Assembly (NCBI GenBank): GCA_007116575.1
Contig: SKIF01000093.1
Span: 1 to 50,215, forward strand
Direction of reading: 5' to 3'
From: Paracoccaceae bacterium
GTDB taxonomy: Bacteria; Pseudomonadota; Alphaproteobacteria; Rhodobacterales; Rhodobacteraceae
DNA length: 50,215 nt
Positions within the stretch are counted from its first letter, which is position 1. Every line of letters starts with the position of its first letter. Below, piece after piece: positions 16,843-26,368 of the stretch. The position numbers and the translations under genes were made by a program. Under the pieces are notes generated by a model, which ran no database searches, was not told the origin of the DNA, and saw nothing but the letters and a program-made list of their open reading frames with translations.

Positions 16843-16904
16843 GTTTTCTTGCCGAAAATACTCGCGGGGGACTGCGCCAAGGGCGCAGGGGGGCGGCAGC
16901 CCCC
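16843..16904. repeat. Tandem-hairpin intergenic element
   Basis: The sequence GCCGAAAATACTCGCGGGGG is followed by two hairpins: CTGCGCC-AAG-GGCGCAG (16872-16888) and GGGGGC-GGCA-GCCCCC (16889-16904). I recall closely similar segments scattered between genes in Rhodobacteraceae genomes. It lies between convergent genes and may also serve as a terminator. Confidence 0.5.
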
Positions 16905-16944
16905 TCAAGGAAGGTCTTGGCGCAAGCCACCTTATGAAAAGCCG

Positions 16945-17463
16945 TCAGCGCCCCGAGGGCAGACGCTCTAGCACTTCCTGCCGCCGTGAGGGAAAGCGGT
17001 CGATCACCGCCATCAACTCACGCCCGGTGCGCACTGCCGGACGCCGTGCCTTGACTTCGCCATCCTTGTCGATGATCGCGGTCATGAATCCGCGCGGGCG
17101 CATGACCTGGCGCAGGGGGCTGGCATCGTCAGGATGGGCATCAAAGATCACTATCGCATCACGCGCGACAAATTCATCTCCACGGTCGCGCAGCGCGTCA
17201 AGCTGGCGGGTGAATTGCGGGTCGTCGGGGGTGTCGGCCATCACCACGATGATTCTCTGCGCCCAGATGAAGTCGCGCACATCGACTTCGCGCGCATCCA
17301 TGAACAACAATTCTTCAGGCCCGGCCTCGACCGGGTCCTCCTCCATGACCACATCGGGCGTGGCCTCAAGCACCGCATCGACCTCTGCCGGTTCGACTAC
17401 CTCGGTTGCCCCGCTTCCCAGCGGAAATCCCAAAGCCAAGACCAACGCGAATATCTGTCTCAT
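16945..17463 (-). CDS. Exported DUF4174-like protein
   Basis: This 172-residue protein starts with a signal peptide (MRQIFALVLALGFPLGSGA, residues 1-19), an acidic linker rich in E and V, and then a domain with RIIVVMADTPDDPQF and GFMTAIIDKDGEVKARR. I read that domain as a DUF4174-like, thioredoxin-like fold without a CXXC motif. GCAGGAGG precedes the ATG at 17463; an upstream in-frame ATG is not needed. It is divergent from mcm, so they share a 123-bp promoter region. The function is unknown. Confidence 0.72.
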   Translation of the reverse strand: MRQIFALVLALGFPLGSGATEVVEPAEVDAVLEATPDVVMEEDPVEAGPEELLFMDAREVDVRDFIWAQRIIVVMADTPDDPQFTRQLDALRDRGDEFVARDAIVIFDAHPDDASPLRQVMRPRGFMTAIIDKDGEVKARRPAVRTGRELMAVIDRFPSRRQEVLERLPSGR

Positions 17464-17489
17464 GACGCCTCCTGCATATGCTGGATATA

Positions 17490-17525
17490 GGCGCAAATGC
17501 GCCGAAAACACCAGTGCTTGCGCAA
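17490..17525 (+). promoter_or_regulatory. Degenerate PccR-like dyads before mcm
   Basis: GGCGCA-AA-TGCGCC (17490-17503) and the palindrome TTGCGCAA (17518-17525) lie 62-97 bp before mcm, left ends 28 bp apart. They resemble the TTTGCAAA half-site and the ATGCGCAT dyad seen before pccB, which suggests shared control, but the match is partial. Confidence 0.35.
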
Positions 17526-17586
17526 AATTCATACTGCGTCATGCGCCCTCCAGAATTTCTTCTCCGTATCACAGAAAGGACCTGCC

Positions 17587-19716
17587 ATGAGCGACGCCAA
17601 ACGCCGCTGGTCAGAGATTGCCGCGCGCGAGATGAAGTCGCGTCCTCTCGACAGTCTGACCTGGGACACGCTCGAGGGGATCGCGGTCCAGCCGCTTTAT
17701 ACCGACGAGGATATCGCCGATCTGCCGCATCTGGGCACCATCCCCGGCGAGGCCCCCTTCACGCGCGGGGTGCGCGCCACGATGTATACCGGGCGCCCCT
17801 GGACGATCCGGCAATATGCGGGCTTTTCCACCGCCGAGGAAAGCAACGCCTTCTATCGCAAGGCGCTGGCGGCGGGGCAGCAGGGGGTCTCGGTCGCCTT
17901 TGATCTGGCCACACACAGGGGCTATGACAGCGATCATCCGCGCGTGACGGGCGATGTCGGCAAGGCGGGTGTGGCCATCGACTCGGTCGAGGACATGAAG
18001 ATCCTCTTCGACGGTATTCCGCTGGAAAAGGTCTCGGTCTCGATGACCATGAATGGCGCAGTGATTCCGATTCTGGCAAATTTCATCGTCACCGGCGAGG
18101 AACAGGGGGTGGACCGGGCCAAGCTCTCGGGCACGATCCAGAACGATATCCTCAAGGAATTCATGGTCCGCAACACCTATGTCTACCCGCCCGAACCGTC
18201 GATGCGGATCATTGCGGATATCATCGAATACACGTCCGCCGAGATGCCGAAATTCAACTCGATTTCGATTTCCGGCTATCACATGCAGGAAGCGGGCGCG
18301 AATCTCGTGCAGGAACTGGGCTTCACGCTGGCCGACGGTCGCGAATATGTCCGCGCGGCGATCCATCGCGGCATGGATGTGGATCGTTTCGCCGGGCGGC
18401 TGAGTTTCTTCTTCGCCATTGGCATGAATTTCTTCATGGAGATCGCCAAACTGCGCGCCGCGCGCCTCTTGTGGGCGCGGGTGATGGAGGAATTTGAGCC
18501 CAAGGACCCGAAATCCTCGATGCTGCGCACCCATTGCCAGACATCCGGCGTCTCGCTGCAGGAACAGGACCCCTATAACAATGTGATCCGCACGGCTTAT
18601 GAGGCAATGAGCGCGGCTCTGGGCGGCACGCAATCGCTGCACACCAATGCGCTTGACGAGGCCATCGCGCTGCCCACCGAGTTCTCCGCCCGCATCGCAC
18701 GAAACACCCAGCTTGTGCTGCAGGAGGAAACCGGCGTCACCAAGGTCGTCGACCCATTGGCGGGCAGCTACTATGTCGAGAAGCTGACCCATGATCTGGC
18801 CGAAGCCGCCTGGGCGCTGATGGAAGAGGTCGAGGAAATGGGCGGCATGACCAAGGCCGTGGCCAGTGGTATGCCCAAACTGCGCATCGAGGAGACGGCG
18901 GCAAAGCGTCAGGCGATGATCGACCGGGGTGACGAGGTGATCGTCGGGGTCAACAAGTATCGCAAGGAAAAAGAGGACCCGATCGACATCCTCGATATCG
19001 ACAACGTGAAAGTGCGCGACAGCCAGATCGCGCGGCTGGAGCGCATCCGCGCCAGCCGCGACGAGGCCGCCTGCGAAGCGGCCCTTGCGGAAGTGACGCG
19101 CCGCGCGTCGGAGGGGGGCAATCTGCTGGAAGCTGCAGTAGAAGCGGCCCGCGCACGGGCCTCAGTCGGAGAGATCAGCATGGCCATGGAAAAGATCTTC
19201 GGTCGCCACCGGGCGGAAGTGAAAACCCTCGCCGGGGTCTATGGGGCCGCCTATGAGGGCGATGACGGGTTCGCTGCCATTCAGGCCGATGTCGAGGCAT
19301 TTGCCGAGGCAGAGGGCCGCCGCCCGCGGATGCTGGTGGTCAAGATGGGGCAGGACGGGCATGACCGTGGGGCGAAGGTGATCGCCACCGCCTTTGCCGA
19401 TATCGGGTTTGACGTGGATGTCGGCCCCCTGTTCCAGACCCCCGCCGAGGCAGCGCAGGATGCCATCGACAATGATGTGCATATCATCGGCATCTCGAGC
19501 CAGGCCGCCGGGCACAAGACGCTTGCGCCCGAATTGGTGAAGGAACTTCAGGCGGCGGGGGCAGGGGATATTCTGGTGATCTGCGGGGGCGTGATCCCGC
19601 AACAGGATTACGAGTTTCTGTACAATGCCGGGGTCAAGGCGATCTTCGGGCCAGGTACGAATATCCCCGAGGCGGCCAAGAAGATCCTCGATCTGGTCCG
19701 CGAGGCACGGGGCTGA
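17587..19716 (+). CDS. mcm: Methylmalonyl-CoA mutase
   Basis: This 709-residue adenosylcobalamin enzyme interconverts methylmalonyl-CoA and succinyl-CoA, finishing propionyl-CoA assimilation. The N-terminal barrel holds [12 protein letters not shown] and [16 protein letters not shown]. The C-terminal B12 domain carries DGHDRG at residues 590-595, with H592 as the cobalt ligand. It is a single-chain homodimeric type of about the usual length. AGAAAGGACC precedes the ATG at 17587; the frame is open 30 codons upstream but that part overlaps the divergent promoter. No methylmalonyl-CoA epimerase gene is in the window. Confidence 0.97.
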   Translation: MSDAKRRWSEIAAREMKSRPLDSLTWDTLEGIAVQPLYTDEDIADLPHLGTIPGEAPFTRGVRATMYTGRPWTIRQYAGFSTAEESNAFYRKALAAGQQGVSVAFDLATHRGYDSDHPRVTGDVGKAGVAIDSVEDMKILFDGIPLEKVSVSMTMNGAVIPILANFIVTGEEQGVDRAKLSGTIQNDILKEFMVRNTYVYPPEPSMRIIADIIEYTSAEMPKFNSISISGYHMQEAGANLVQELGFTLADGREYVRAAIHRGMDVDRFAGRLSFFFAIGMNFFMEIAKLRAARLLWARVMEEFEPKDPKSSMLRTHCQTSGVSLQEQDPYNNVIRTAYEAMSAALGGTQSLHTNALDEAIALPTEFSARIARNTQLVLQEETGVTKVVDPLAGSYYVEKLTHDLAEAAWALMEEVEEMGGMTKAVASGMPKLRIEETAAKRQAMIDRGDEVIVGVNKYRKEKEDPIDILDIDNVKVRDSQIARLERIRASRDEAACEAALAEVTRRASEGGNLLEAAVEAARARASVGEISMAMEKIFGRHRAEVKTLAGVYGAAYEGDDGFAAIQADVEAFAEAEGRRPRMLVVKMGQDGHDRGAKVIATAFADIGFDVDVGPLFQTPAEAAQDAIDNDVHIIGISSQAAGHKTLAPELVKELQAAGAGDILVICGGVIPQQDYEFLYNAGVKAIFGPGTNIPEAAKKILDLVREARG

Positions 19717-19777
19717 AAGCGGCGGAACAGGCCGCGCGGGGCGGGCGGGACTTGTTCGGGCCGGGATTGTTTCGGGG

Positions 19778-19802
19778 GCCGGGCAGGCTGTGCCTGCCCG
19801 GC
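19778..19802. terminator. Bidirectional hairpin between mcm and doxX
   Basis: A perfect 10-bp stem (GCCGGGCAGG pairing with CCTGCCCGGC) with loop CTGTG lies between the convergent mcm and DoxX genes, 61 bp after the mcm stop and just before the DoxX stop. It probably terminates both. Confidence 0.6.
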
Positions 19803-19809
19803 TGTCAGG

Positions 19810-20208
19810 TCAGACTGTGACGGGATTGGCGCGGCCCCGTGCGGCATCCACCGACCAGCCGCCCGCACCCGAGATGAAGAGCGCGATGTACCCCCCTGCA
19901 AGGCCGAGGTTTTTCAGAAGCTGCGTCATCTGCATCTGATCTGCGGGGTCGAAATGGTAGAGCAGGCCGGAGGCGACACAGAAGGCCGCCAGTGCCAGTG
20001 AGATGATCCGGGTCTGAAAGCCGATGATCAGCGCCAGACCTGCGCCGATCTCGAACAGGATGACCGGCCAAGCCAGAGCGGCCGGAATGCCGCCGGTCGC
20101 CATATAGGCGCCAAAGCCCGCGACGTCGCCAAGCTTGCCGATGCCCGCGACGACGAACAGAAGGCCCAGCAGGATGCGGGCAATAAGGAGGGGGGCTGCG
20201 TGTTGCAT
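19810..20208 (-). CDS. DoxX-family membrane protein
   Basis: This 132-residue protein has four membrane helices and DoxX features: LIARILLGLLFVVAGIGKL at the N-terminus and EIGAGLALIIGFQTR in the middle. DoxX-like proteins act in oxidoreductase or quinone-linked processes, but their roles vary and none is assigned here. It lies downstream of holC on the same strand with a 96-bp gap, and it is convergent with mcm. Confidence 0.85.
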   Translation of the reverse strand: MQHAAPLLIARILLGLLFVVAGIGKLGDVAGFGAYMATGGIPAALAWPVILFEIGAGLALIIGFQTRIISLALAAFCVASGLLYHFDPADQMQMTQLLKNLGLAGGYIALFISGAGGWSVDAARGRANPVTV

Positions 20209-20304
20209 GGTGCGTCTCCGTAGGTTGCGTTATGGACCGGAGATAGCGCCTGCATCGCGCCTCGGTCCATTCCGCAACCCCTCACACTGCCTGTGCGCGC
20301 GTGA

Positions 20305-20775
20305 TCAAGCGCCGCCACCGCTGCGCGCCTTGCAGTCCCAGCGCCCGCTTTCCTCGGACCAGTACTCAGCGGCAACGCCCGCTGCGACCATGGCTTTCCA
20401 CTGCGCGCGCGCATGGGCGAGTTCGTCGGGGTCATGGCCATTGAACATCACCCAGAGCCGTTCCAGCCCTGCCACCTCCTCGGGCGCAACCTCTGCGCGG
20501 TCGATGGCCATGACGATGCGGGCGCGATTGGGCGCATCCTGTCCAGTGGACAGCAGCACTGGCTGATCGGAATCATGCGGCCCGCCGACAAGACCATGGG
20601 GCAGGAAATGGGCCTTGTCACCCTGCCAGAGCGCGGCGTCCAGAGCCTCCAGCCGCGCCCTGTCGCGCCCCCGCACCAGCACGCGCATCTCTTGCGTCAA
20701 CGCGCGTGCGATGAGGCTGCGCGCGGTGACCTCGAGCGGGTTGCGGGTCAGGTGGTAGAAGAGCGCCTTGCCCAT
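20305..20775 (-). CDS. holC: DNA polymerase III subunit chi
   Basis: The chi subunit links the replicative clamp loader to single-strand-binding protein. The 156-residue product has the family pattern: MGKALFYHLTRNPLEVTARSL at the N-terminus, ending in a central DVALW-like segment (LDAALWQGDKAHFLPHG) and VMFNGHDPDELAHARAQWK near the C-terminus. It starts 11 bp after the pepA stop, the pepA-holC order common in proteobacteria, so the two are probably co-transcribed. Confidence 0.9.
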   Translation of the reverse strand: MGKALFYHLTRNPLEVTARSLIARALTQEMRVLVRGRDRARLEALDAALWQGDKAHFLPHGLVGGPHDSDQPVLLSTGQDAPNRARIVMAIDRAEVAPEEVAGLERLWVMFNGHDPDELAHARAQWKAMVAAGVAAEYWSEESGRWDCKARSGGGA

Positions 20776-20786
20776 TGTCCCTTGCC

Positions 20787-22250
20787 TCAGCTCTCCTCAA
20801 ATTTCGTGGCGACCAGCGCATCGAGCGCCAGCACACCCCAGCCTGACGCCCCTTTCGGCGCATGTGCACTCTCGGTCTTGGTCAGCGCTACCCCGGCGAT
20901 GTCAAGATGCATCCAGGGCGTGCCGTCACGGACGAAATGCTGCAGGAATTGCGCTGCCGTGATCGAGCCCGCCGGGCGGCCTGCGCTGTTCTTGATATCG
21001 GCGATGCGCGATTTGATCAGCGTGTCATAAGCCGGGTCCAGCGGCATCCGCCAGGCCCCTTCGCCAACAGCTGCAGCGGCCTTGAGGAAATCGCCCGCCA
21101 GTGCATCATCATTGGCGAAGACACCGGCCTTCTCGTGCCCCAGAGCGACGATGATCGCGCCGGTAAGTGTGGCCAGATCGATGACGGCAGAGGGATTGAA
21201 TCGCTCCTGCGCGTACCAAAGCGCATCGGCCAGAACGAGTCGGCCCTCGGCATCGGTGTTGATGACCTCGATGGTCTCGCCCTTCATCGAACGGATCACA
21301 TCGCCGGGCCGCTGTGCACGCCCGTCGGGCATGTTTTCGACCAGCCCGACAAGGCCAACGACATTGGCGCGCGCCTTGCGACGTGCGAGAAGCTGCATCA
21401 GACCGACCGTCACCGCCGCCCCGCCCATATCCATGGTCATCTCTTCCATGCCCGCACCGGGTTTGAGCGACACGCCGCCCGTGTCGAACATCACCCCCTT
21501 GCCAACCACCGCGAGCGGCGCGCCTTCGGCCCCCTGCCAGCGCAGGATCGCGAGTTTCGATGGGCTTTCAGAGCCTTGCCCGACTGCGAGCAGCGCGCGC
21601 AGGCCCGCCTTTGCCAGCGCGGCCTCGTCGAGGATCTCGATTTCAAGACCGAGATCTGCCATCTCGGCAATCTGCGCGGCGAATGTCTCGGTGGTCAGCC
21701 AATTGGCAGGCGCATTGACCAGGTCGCGGGTCAGATGGACAGAGTCGACACGGGCCATGACCTCGTTGAGGGCGTCTTGTGCGGCCTCGTTGTCGCGCAG
21801 CAAGAGGCGAACCGGGCCGAAGCCGGGTTTGGGTTCGGATTTCTGCGCCTCGTACTGGTAGGCGCGCAGCAGCGCGCCCTGCAGGACAGGGGCCATTGGC
21901 ACGCGGTCAAGGCAGATCAGACAGGGCGATCCGTTCAACCTGCGCCCGATGCTGATCCCTGCCTTGCGCAGGCTTTGAGCATCGGGCTTGCGGGGCAGGC
22001 GGATGATCTGCAGCGCCTCGGCCTGCATCCCGGCGGGCCATGCAAGGGTCAGGCCCTCACCGGGTTTGAGCTTGTCGAAACCGGGGCTTGCCACGGCGCG
22101 CGCCACGGCCCCGCGTGTCAACTTGTCGGCGCGTTTCGTGGCCGGGGGCAGCGGGGTGCCGGGATCAGCGAAAACGACGATGCTGCCCTCGCTCTGAGCG
22201 ATGGTATCGAGATCAAAGGGCAGACATTCGGGAGTGGTGTGCAGCGACAT
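20787..22250 (-). CDS. pepA: Leucyl aminopeptidase
   Basis: This M17-family metallopeptidase removes N-terminal residues from peptides. The 487-residue protein has the signature NTDAEGRLVLAD, which supplies metal ligands and active-site residues, the metal-binding lysine region VGKGVMFDTGGVSLKP, and a C-terminal segment HLDIAGVALT. The ATG at 22250 follows CGGAGG; an upstream in-frame start has none. It precedes holC by 11 bp. The ect terminator lies about 160 bp upstream. Confidence 0.94.
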   Translation of the reverse strand: MSLHTTPECLPFDLDTIAQSEGSIVVFADPGTPLPPATKRADKLTRGAVARAVASPGFDKLKPGEGLTLAWPAGMQAEALQIIRLPRKPDAQSLRKAGISIGRRLNGSPCLICLDRVPMAPVLQGALLRAYQYEAQKSEPKPGFGPVRLLLRDNEAAQDALNEVMARVDSVHLTRDLVNAPANWLTTETFAAQIAEMADLGLEIEILDEAALAKAGLRALLAVGQGSESPSKLAILRWQGAEGAPLAVVGKGVMFDTGGVSLKPGAGMEEMTMDMGGAAVTVGLMQLLARRKARANVVGLVGLVENMPDGRAQRPGDVIRSMKGETIEVINTDAEGRLVLADALWYAQERFNPSAVIDLATLTGAIIVALGHEKAGVFANDDALAGDFLKAAAAVGEGAWRMPLDPAYDTLIKSRIADIKNSAGRPAGSITAAQFLQHFVRDGTPWMHLDIAGVALTKTESAHAPKGASGWGVLALDALVATKFEES

Positions 22251-22407
22251 GTGGCCTCCGGGACAGTGTTTGCGCAAGATTTAGCCTGCCGGTCGCGCAA
22301 AGACCATGGCCCGTCGCGCAGGATACAGGTTTACGGGTATTTTTCGCGAGGTGGGTCTGTTCCAGTGTCCGGGCTCTATGACGGTGAGCGCTGTCGCCAG
22401 AACAGGC

Positions 22408-22440
22408 AAGGCCGGTCTGTCCAACGGACAGCCCGGCCTT
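22408..22440 (-). terminator. Terminator of the ectABC-ask operon
   Basis: A 15-bp stem with a single mismatch (22408-22422 pairing with 22426-22440) closes a 3-nt loop, 21 bp beyond the ask stop. It is the strongest hairpin in this part of the window. The T-run is short. Confidence 0.7.
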
Positions 22441-22460
22441 CTCATGGCAGTCACACTATT

Positions 22461-23882
22461 TCAGGCCGCGAGTTTCGTCTTCACCGGGGCTGCCACGAAA
22501 CAGCCATGCAGCGCCTTGATGCTCGCTGCGAGCGCGTCGCGCGGCACCAGAAACTGTACCTCGACCCGACGCAATCCCTGTTGTGCGGCCTCCACCGTGA
22601 TTCCGGCCTCTTCCAGCGCCTCGATACCGCGCCGCAGCACCGACATCTCGGCCAGGTCCGAACCGATCACCGAAACCAGCGCCAGCGACCGCGCGCTGAC
22701 CGAGGCGTCGGGATAGGTGGAGAGCACCTCGGCTTCGACGCGTTTGATCGCCTTGAGTGAGCCGGTCAGGTAATGCGTGATCGTGTTGGCGTTCGAGTGC
22801 TTCGACACGATCCAGAGCTTGTGACGTGTGAGCGCGGCCAGCGCACAGGCGTCATAGCCTTTCATGCCAACCATGTCGGGCTCGTGCAGCTCGAACGCAT
22901 GGACCTCCAGCCCTGTCACCATCTCAACGCGGCCCGCCTCGCCACCCACGGGGCCGATCAGCGTGCCGGGGTCTTCGGGCTCGAATGCATGAGCGACGCG
23001 CAGCGGCACATCGGCATGGCGCAGAATGCGCGCGGCATTGGGGTGGATCGCCTCCATGCCCAGATTGGAGAGCTGGTCGGCCACGTCGTAGCTGGTGCGC
23101 CCGATCTTGACCGTGTTTTCCAAGCCCACAATCTTCGGGTCCGCCGAGGACAGGTGGAATTCCTTGTGAATAAGAGCCTCGCGCGCGCCTGTCAGGGCTG
23201 CGAGATGGGCGAAGACAACCTCGGAATAGCCCCGGTCATACTCGCGCATCAGCCCTTCTGAGCATTGCGCATAGCCGGTCACGATCGGCAATTCGCTGTC
23301 CAGATCAATGTCCGCCATCGCGGCTTCCAGCCGCTCGGTCAGCGAGGGGTTGGTGTCATCGCGCCAGCCCGACAGATCGACAAAGCGCGCGTTGACGTTG
23401 AGCCGTTGCAGCATCAGCGCGGTGACAAAGGCAGAATGCGCCTCGCCCAGCCCCGAGAGCATTTCGCGCACGGTCTGCATCTGCTGCGCGATCCGGAAAT
23501 GCCCGTAAGAGCCCAACCGCTGCAGATCCATCAGGCAGGCGCGCGCGCCTTCCAGACGGTCGCGCACGAAGGCATCGGCGCGTTCGCGGTCGGCAGAATG
23601 CGTCAGGATGTCCCCATGGATCGCGCACATCTTTTCGGCGGTCTCGTGCAGGCTGTCCTGCCAGCCCGCGCCCCGGTCATCCGAGGCGAAACGGGCATAG
23701 ACCCCGGGCGAGCCGGTTTTCTTGTGTTCCAGCAGCATATTGGTGATGCCACCAAAGGCCGAGACCACGAAAATGCGGTTATAGATCTCCTTAGGCTTGC
23801 GCTTGCCAACATAGAGCGTCTCGACAAGTTCGGACGCGCGGCTCATGCAGGTGCCGCCGATTTTCTCGACTGTATGGGTCAT
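22461..23882 (-). CDS. ask: Aspartate kinase of the ectoine pathway (Ask_Ect type)
   Basis: This enzyme phosphorylates aspartate, the first step toward aspartate semialdehyde and diaminobutyrate. The 473-residue protein is of the ectoine-linked aspartokinase type, with KIGGTCMSRASELVE at the N-terminus, in place of the KFGGTS of ordinary aspartokinases, and an ACT-containing C-terminal half (RSLALVSVIGSDLAEMSVLR). Such copies are thought to escape lysine and threonine feedback. The start at 23882 is chosen by homology; no clear ribosome-binding site precedes it. Instead a hairpin containing CCTCC lies 10 bp upstream. It is last in the ect operon. Confidence 0.93.
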   Translation of the reverse strand: MTHTVEKIGGTCMSRASELVETLYVGKRKPKEIYNRIFVVSAFGGITNMLLEHKKTGSPGVYARFASDDRGAGWQDSLHETAEKMCAIHGDILTHSADRERADAFVRDRLEGARACLMDLQRLGSYGHFRIAQQMQTVREMLSGLGEAHSAFVTALMLQRLNVNARFVDLSGWRDDTNPSLTERLEAAMADIDLDSELPIVTGYAQCSEGLMREYDRGYSEVVFAHLAALTGAREALIHKEFHLSSADPKIVGLENTVKIGRTSYDVADQLSNLGMEAIHPNAARILRHADVPLRVAHAFEPEDPGTLIGPVGGEAGRVEMVTGLEVHAFELHEPDMVGMKGYDACALAALTRHKLWIVSKHSNANTITHYLTGSLKAIKRVEAEVLSTYPDASVSARSLALVSVIGSDLAEMSVLRRGIEALEEAGITVEAAQQGLRRVEVQFLVPRDALAASIKALHGCFVAAPVKTKLAA

Positions 23883-23891
23883 GATGTTTGC

Positions 23892-23915
23892 GGCAGGAGG
23901 CTTTTCACCCCTGCC
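23892..23915 (-). promoter_or_regulatory. Hairpin in the ectC-ask gap
   Basis: On the transcript, GGCAGGGG pairs with CCTCCTGCC (one bulged base) around TGAAAAG, in the 41-nt gap between ectC and ask. It replaces the usual Shine-Dalgarno sequence before ask, so it may lower ask translation or mark an RNA processing site. Confidence 0.4.
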
Positions 23916-23923
23916 GTCTCTTT

Positions 23924-24310
23924 TCAGGAAGTTTCCAGCGCGTAGGACCCGTCGGCCTGATGCACCTCGCGGCCCGTCACGGGCGGGTTGAAGCAGCAGG
24001 CGAAGACGCATTCGGTCTTGCAGCGCAGTGTGTGCTTGTCATGCTGGTCGAGCGCGTACATCACGCCGGGACGGATCTCATGCACCTCGCCAGTGGCCAG
24101 ATCCTCGATCGAACCCTCGCCCGAGACGCAATAGACGCTCTCGAAGTGGTTCTTGTAGTGGAAAGTGTGCTCGGACCCGGCGGCGATGGTGGTGATGTGG
24201 AAGGAAAACCCCATCCCGTCATCGGCCAGCAGCATCCGAACGGATTCCCACTCCTGGTCGGCGACGCGGCGCTCGGTGGTCTTGGCTTTGTGAAAGTCGC
24301 GAATAATCAT
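23924..24310 (-). CDS. ectC: L-ectoine synthase
   Basis: EctC cyclises N-gamma-acetyl-diaminobutyrate to ectoine. The 128-residue cupin matches the family length, with [12 protein letters not shown] and [13 protein letters not shown], which carry the metal-binding glutamate, tyrosine and histidine. The start MIIRDF at 24310 is the family start; 22 extra codons upstream are open but not homologous. It begins 4 bp after ectB and precedes ask. No ectoine hydroxylase (ectD) follows. Confidence 0.97.
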   Translation of the reverse strand: MIIRDFHKAKTTERRVADQEWESVRMLLADDGMGFSFHITTIAAGSEHTFHYKNHFESVYCVSGEGSIEDLATGEVHEIRPGVMYALDQHDKHTLRCKTECVFACCFNPPVTGREVHQADGSYALETS

Positions 24311-24314
24311 TGCG

Positions 24315-25595
24315 TTACTCCGCTGCAATGGCTTTGGGGGTGGCATGGATCTTGACCGCACGCTCCAGAATATCAAGCCCGGTGTTGAGCTGCTCTTGCG
24401 GAATCGTCAGCGGGGCCAGCACCTTGACCACTTCATCATGCGCGCCAGAGGTCTCGATGATCAGACCATGCTCGAAACAGGTGGCGCAGATTGCGGCGGC
24501 CATTTCGCCCGAGCCGACGTCAATGCCCTGCATCATGCCGCGCCCCTTGAGGCTTGCGCCCGGCACATGTGCGGCGATGGCGCGCAGGCGGTCAGTGAGG
24601 CGTTTTGCCTTTTCCTCGATCATGCGCTGAAACCGGTCATCGGACCAGAATTTCTCGAGTGCGACGCGGGCCGTGACGAAGGCGTGGTTGTTACCCCGGA
24701 AGGTGCCGTTGTGCTCGGCTGGCTTCCAGATATCAAGGTCGGGGCGGATCAGCAGCGCGGCCATGGGCAGGCCCATGCCCGAAAGCGATTTGGCCAGCGG
24801 AATGAGGTCGGGGGTGACGCCCATCTCCTCGAAGCTGAAGAACGGACCGGTGCGCCCGATCCCGGCCTGAATGTCATCCATGATGACCAGCGCGCCATGC
24901 TCTTTCGCCAGAGCCTGAATGCCTTGCAGGAACGCCTTGGAGGCCGCGTTGAGCCCGCCTTCGCCCTGCACCGGCTCGATCAGGAAGGCCGCAGGCGCGT
25001 CGATCCCGCTGGAGGGGTTCTCCAGCATGGCGCGGATCATGGCGAGGCTGTCCACACCCTCCATTGCGCCCTCATAGGGCATCCGCACCACGCCCGACAG
25101 CGTCGTGCCGGCGCCCGCGCGTTTGCCGGCATTCCCGGTCGCGGCCAGCGCGCCCATGGTCATGCCGTGAAAGCCATTGGTGAAGGCGATGATCGTGTCG
25201 CGCCCGGTCGTCTTGCGCGCGAGTTTCATCGCGGCCTCGACCGCATTGGTGCCGGTGGGGCCTGTGAACATCACCTTGTGTGCCATCCCGCGCGGCTGAA
25301 GGATCACGCGTTCGAACGTGTCCAGAAACGCGGCCTTGGCATCGGTGTGCATGTCGAGGCCATGGGTCACGCCATCGGCGCTGATATGCTCGATCAGCGC
25401 GGATTTCATGTCGGGGTCATTATGGCCATAATTCAGCGAGGAACAGCCCGCAAGAAAGTCGATATACGAGCGCCCGTCGTCATCGGTCAGGGTCGCGTTC
25501 TGGGCCTTGGTGAAGCTGACAGGGAAGGCGCGGCAGTAGCTGCGCGCCTCGGATTCACGGCGTTCGTAGATATCCGTAAGGTTACGGTCGGTCAT
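24315..25595 (-). CDS. ectB: L-2,4-diaminobutyrate:2-oxoglutarate aminotransferase
   Basis: EctB converts aspartate semialdehyde to 2,4-diaminobutyrate using glutamate as amino donor. It is a PLP class-III aminotransferase of 426 residues. The PLP lysine is K269 in LAKSLSG, and the [13 protein letters not shown] segment carries the PLP-binding aspartate. It is preceded by ectA with a 45-bp gap and is second in the operon. AAAGGC lies upstream of the ATG. Confidence 0.97.
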   Translation of the reverse strand: MTDRNLTDIYERRESEARSYCRAFPVSFTKAQNATLTDDDGRSYIDFLAGCSSLNYGHNDPDMKSALIEHISADGVTHGLDMHTDAKAAFLDTFERVILQPRGMAHKVMFTGPTGTNAVEAAMKLARKTTGRDTIIAFTNGFHGMTMGALAATGNAGKRAGAGTTLSGVVRMPYEGAMEGVDSLAMIRAMLENPSSGIDAPAAFLIEPVQGEGGLNAASKAFLQGIQALAKEHGALVIMDDIQAGIGRTGPFFSFEEMGVTPDLIPLAKSLSGMGLPMAALLIRPDLDIWKPAEHNGTFRGNNHAFVTARVALEKFWSDDRFQRMIEEKAKRLTDRLRAIAAHVPGASLKGRGMMQGIDVGSGEMAAAICATCFEHGLIIETSGAHDEVVKVLAPLTIPQEQLNTGLDILERAVKIHATPKAIAAE

Positions 25596-25640
25596 GGCAT
25601 GAAGCCTTTCGTTTGGAATGAGTTGTGGCGCGCGTGGGGC

Positions 25641-26183
25641 TCAGGCGACCATCCGCAGCGCCTTGCGCGGCAGGCTGATCGTGACCAGATGTTCGGTCGC
25701 GTGTTGTCCGTCCAGATGCGCCTCGCGTTCATAGTGGGGTGCGTCGGTCAATTCGCCGCCCAGATCGCGCGCGAAACTGCGAAACAGCCCCCAGGACGCT
25801 GCGTTGGAGCGCGTGATCGTCGTTTCCATCTGCCGCACATTGCCGCAGGTGTCGCGGGTCAGCAGCTCGCGCAGCATTTGCTTGCCCAGACCCAGCCCCC
25901 GAGCATCCGCGTGCACGGCAACTTGCCACACAAACAGCGTTTGCGGGCTCTCGGGCGGGATGTGACCCGAAATCCAGCCCAGCATCTGCCCGTCACGCTC
26001 GGCGATGATGCAGGTCTCGGCGAAATGGTCGCATTGCACGACATTCATATACATCGAGTTCTGGTCCAGCGGCGGGCAGGCGGCCACCAGCTTCCAGACC
26101 TCTGACCCGTCTTCCTTGACGGGTTGGCGGAATGTGACCTGTGCAGCAGCGCGCTGCTGAGGTTTCGGAAAATGATACGTCAT
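25641..26183 (-). CDS. ectA: L-2,4-diaminobutyrate acetyltransferase
   Basis: EctA acetylates 2,4-diaminobutyrate with acetyl-CoA. The 180-residue GNAT-fold protein has the acetyl-CoA-binding loop ARGLGLGKQML at about residues 94-104, DQNSMYMNVVQCDHF near the substrate site and a conserved N-terminal FRQPVKEDGSEVWKLV. It is first in the ectABC-ask operon, about 35 bp from a clear sigma-70-like promoter. The divergent MarR gene is its likely regulator. Confidence 0.96.
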   Translation of the reverse strand: MTYHFPKPQQRAAAQVTFRQPVKEDGSEVWKLVAACPPLDQNSMYMNVVQCDHFAETCIIAERDGQMLGWISGHIPPESPQTLFVWQVAVHADARGLGLGKQMLRELLTRDTCGNVRQMETTITRSNAASWGLFRSFARDLGGELTDAPHYEREAHLDGQHATEHLVTISLPRKALRMVA

Positions 26184-26218
26184 GGGCCTGTTTCTGCTGT
26201 TTCATTTGTCGAACCTTT

Positions 26219-26246
26219 TATATAGCGAAGTAAAACCATGATTCAA
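26219..26246 (-). promoter_or_regulatory. Promoter of the ect operon
   Basis: On the minus strand, TTGAAT (26246-26241) and TATATA (26224-26219) are spaced by 16 bp, in an AT-rich patch that stands out from the GC-rich surroundings. The start of ectA lies 36 bp beyond the -10 element. Confidence 0.65.
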
Positions 26247-26346
26247 CCGATAAGGCTTGCGGGCGCGACTTGACAGAAAATCATTATCAATTCAGGAGTT
26301 AATCAGAACAGCAGGGCCGAAGACAGTCGGGGGTTGAAAAAAATGT

Positions 26347-26359
26347 TTTGTATACCAAA
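26347..26359. promoter_or_regulatory. Operator-like dyad at the ectR start
   Basis: TTTG-TATAC-CAAA is a near-symmetric dyad centred on the palindrome GTATAC. It lies just before the ATG at 26369 and in the 185-bp region shared with the ect promoter. It is a candidate autoregulatory site for the MarR-type protein. Confidence 0.4.
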
Positions 26360-26368
26360 TTATTAAAC

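Noticed and set aside
26270-26305. Plus-strand TTGACA as the ectR promoter
   Set aside because: The hexamer is perfect, but no -10 element lies at 16-18 bp, so a promoter is not supported on sequence alone.
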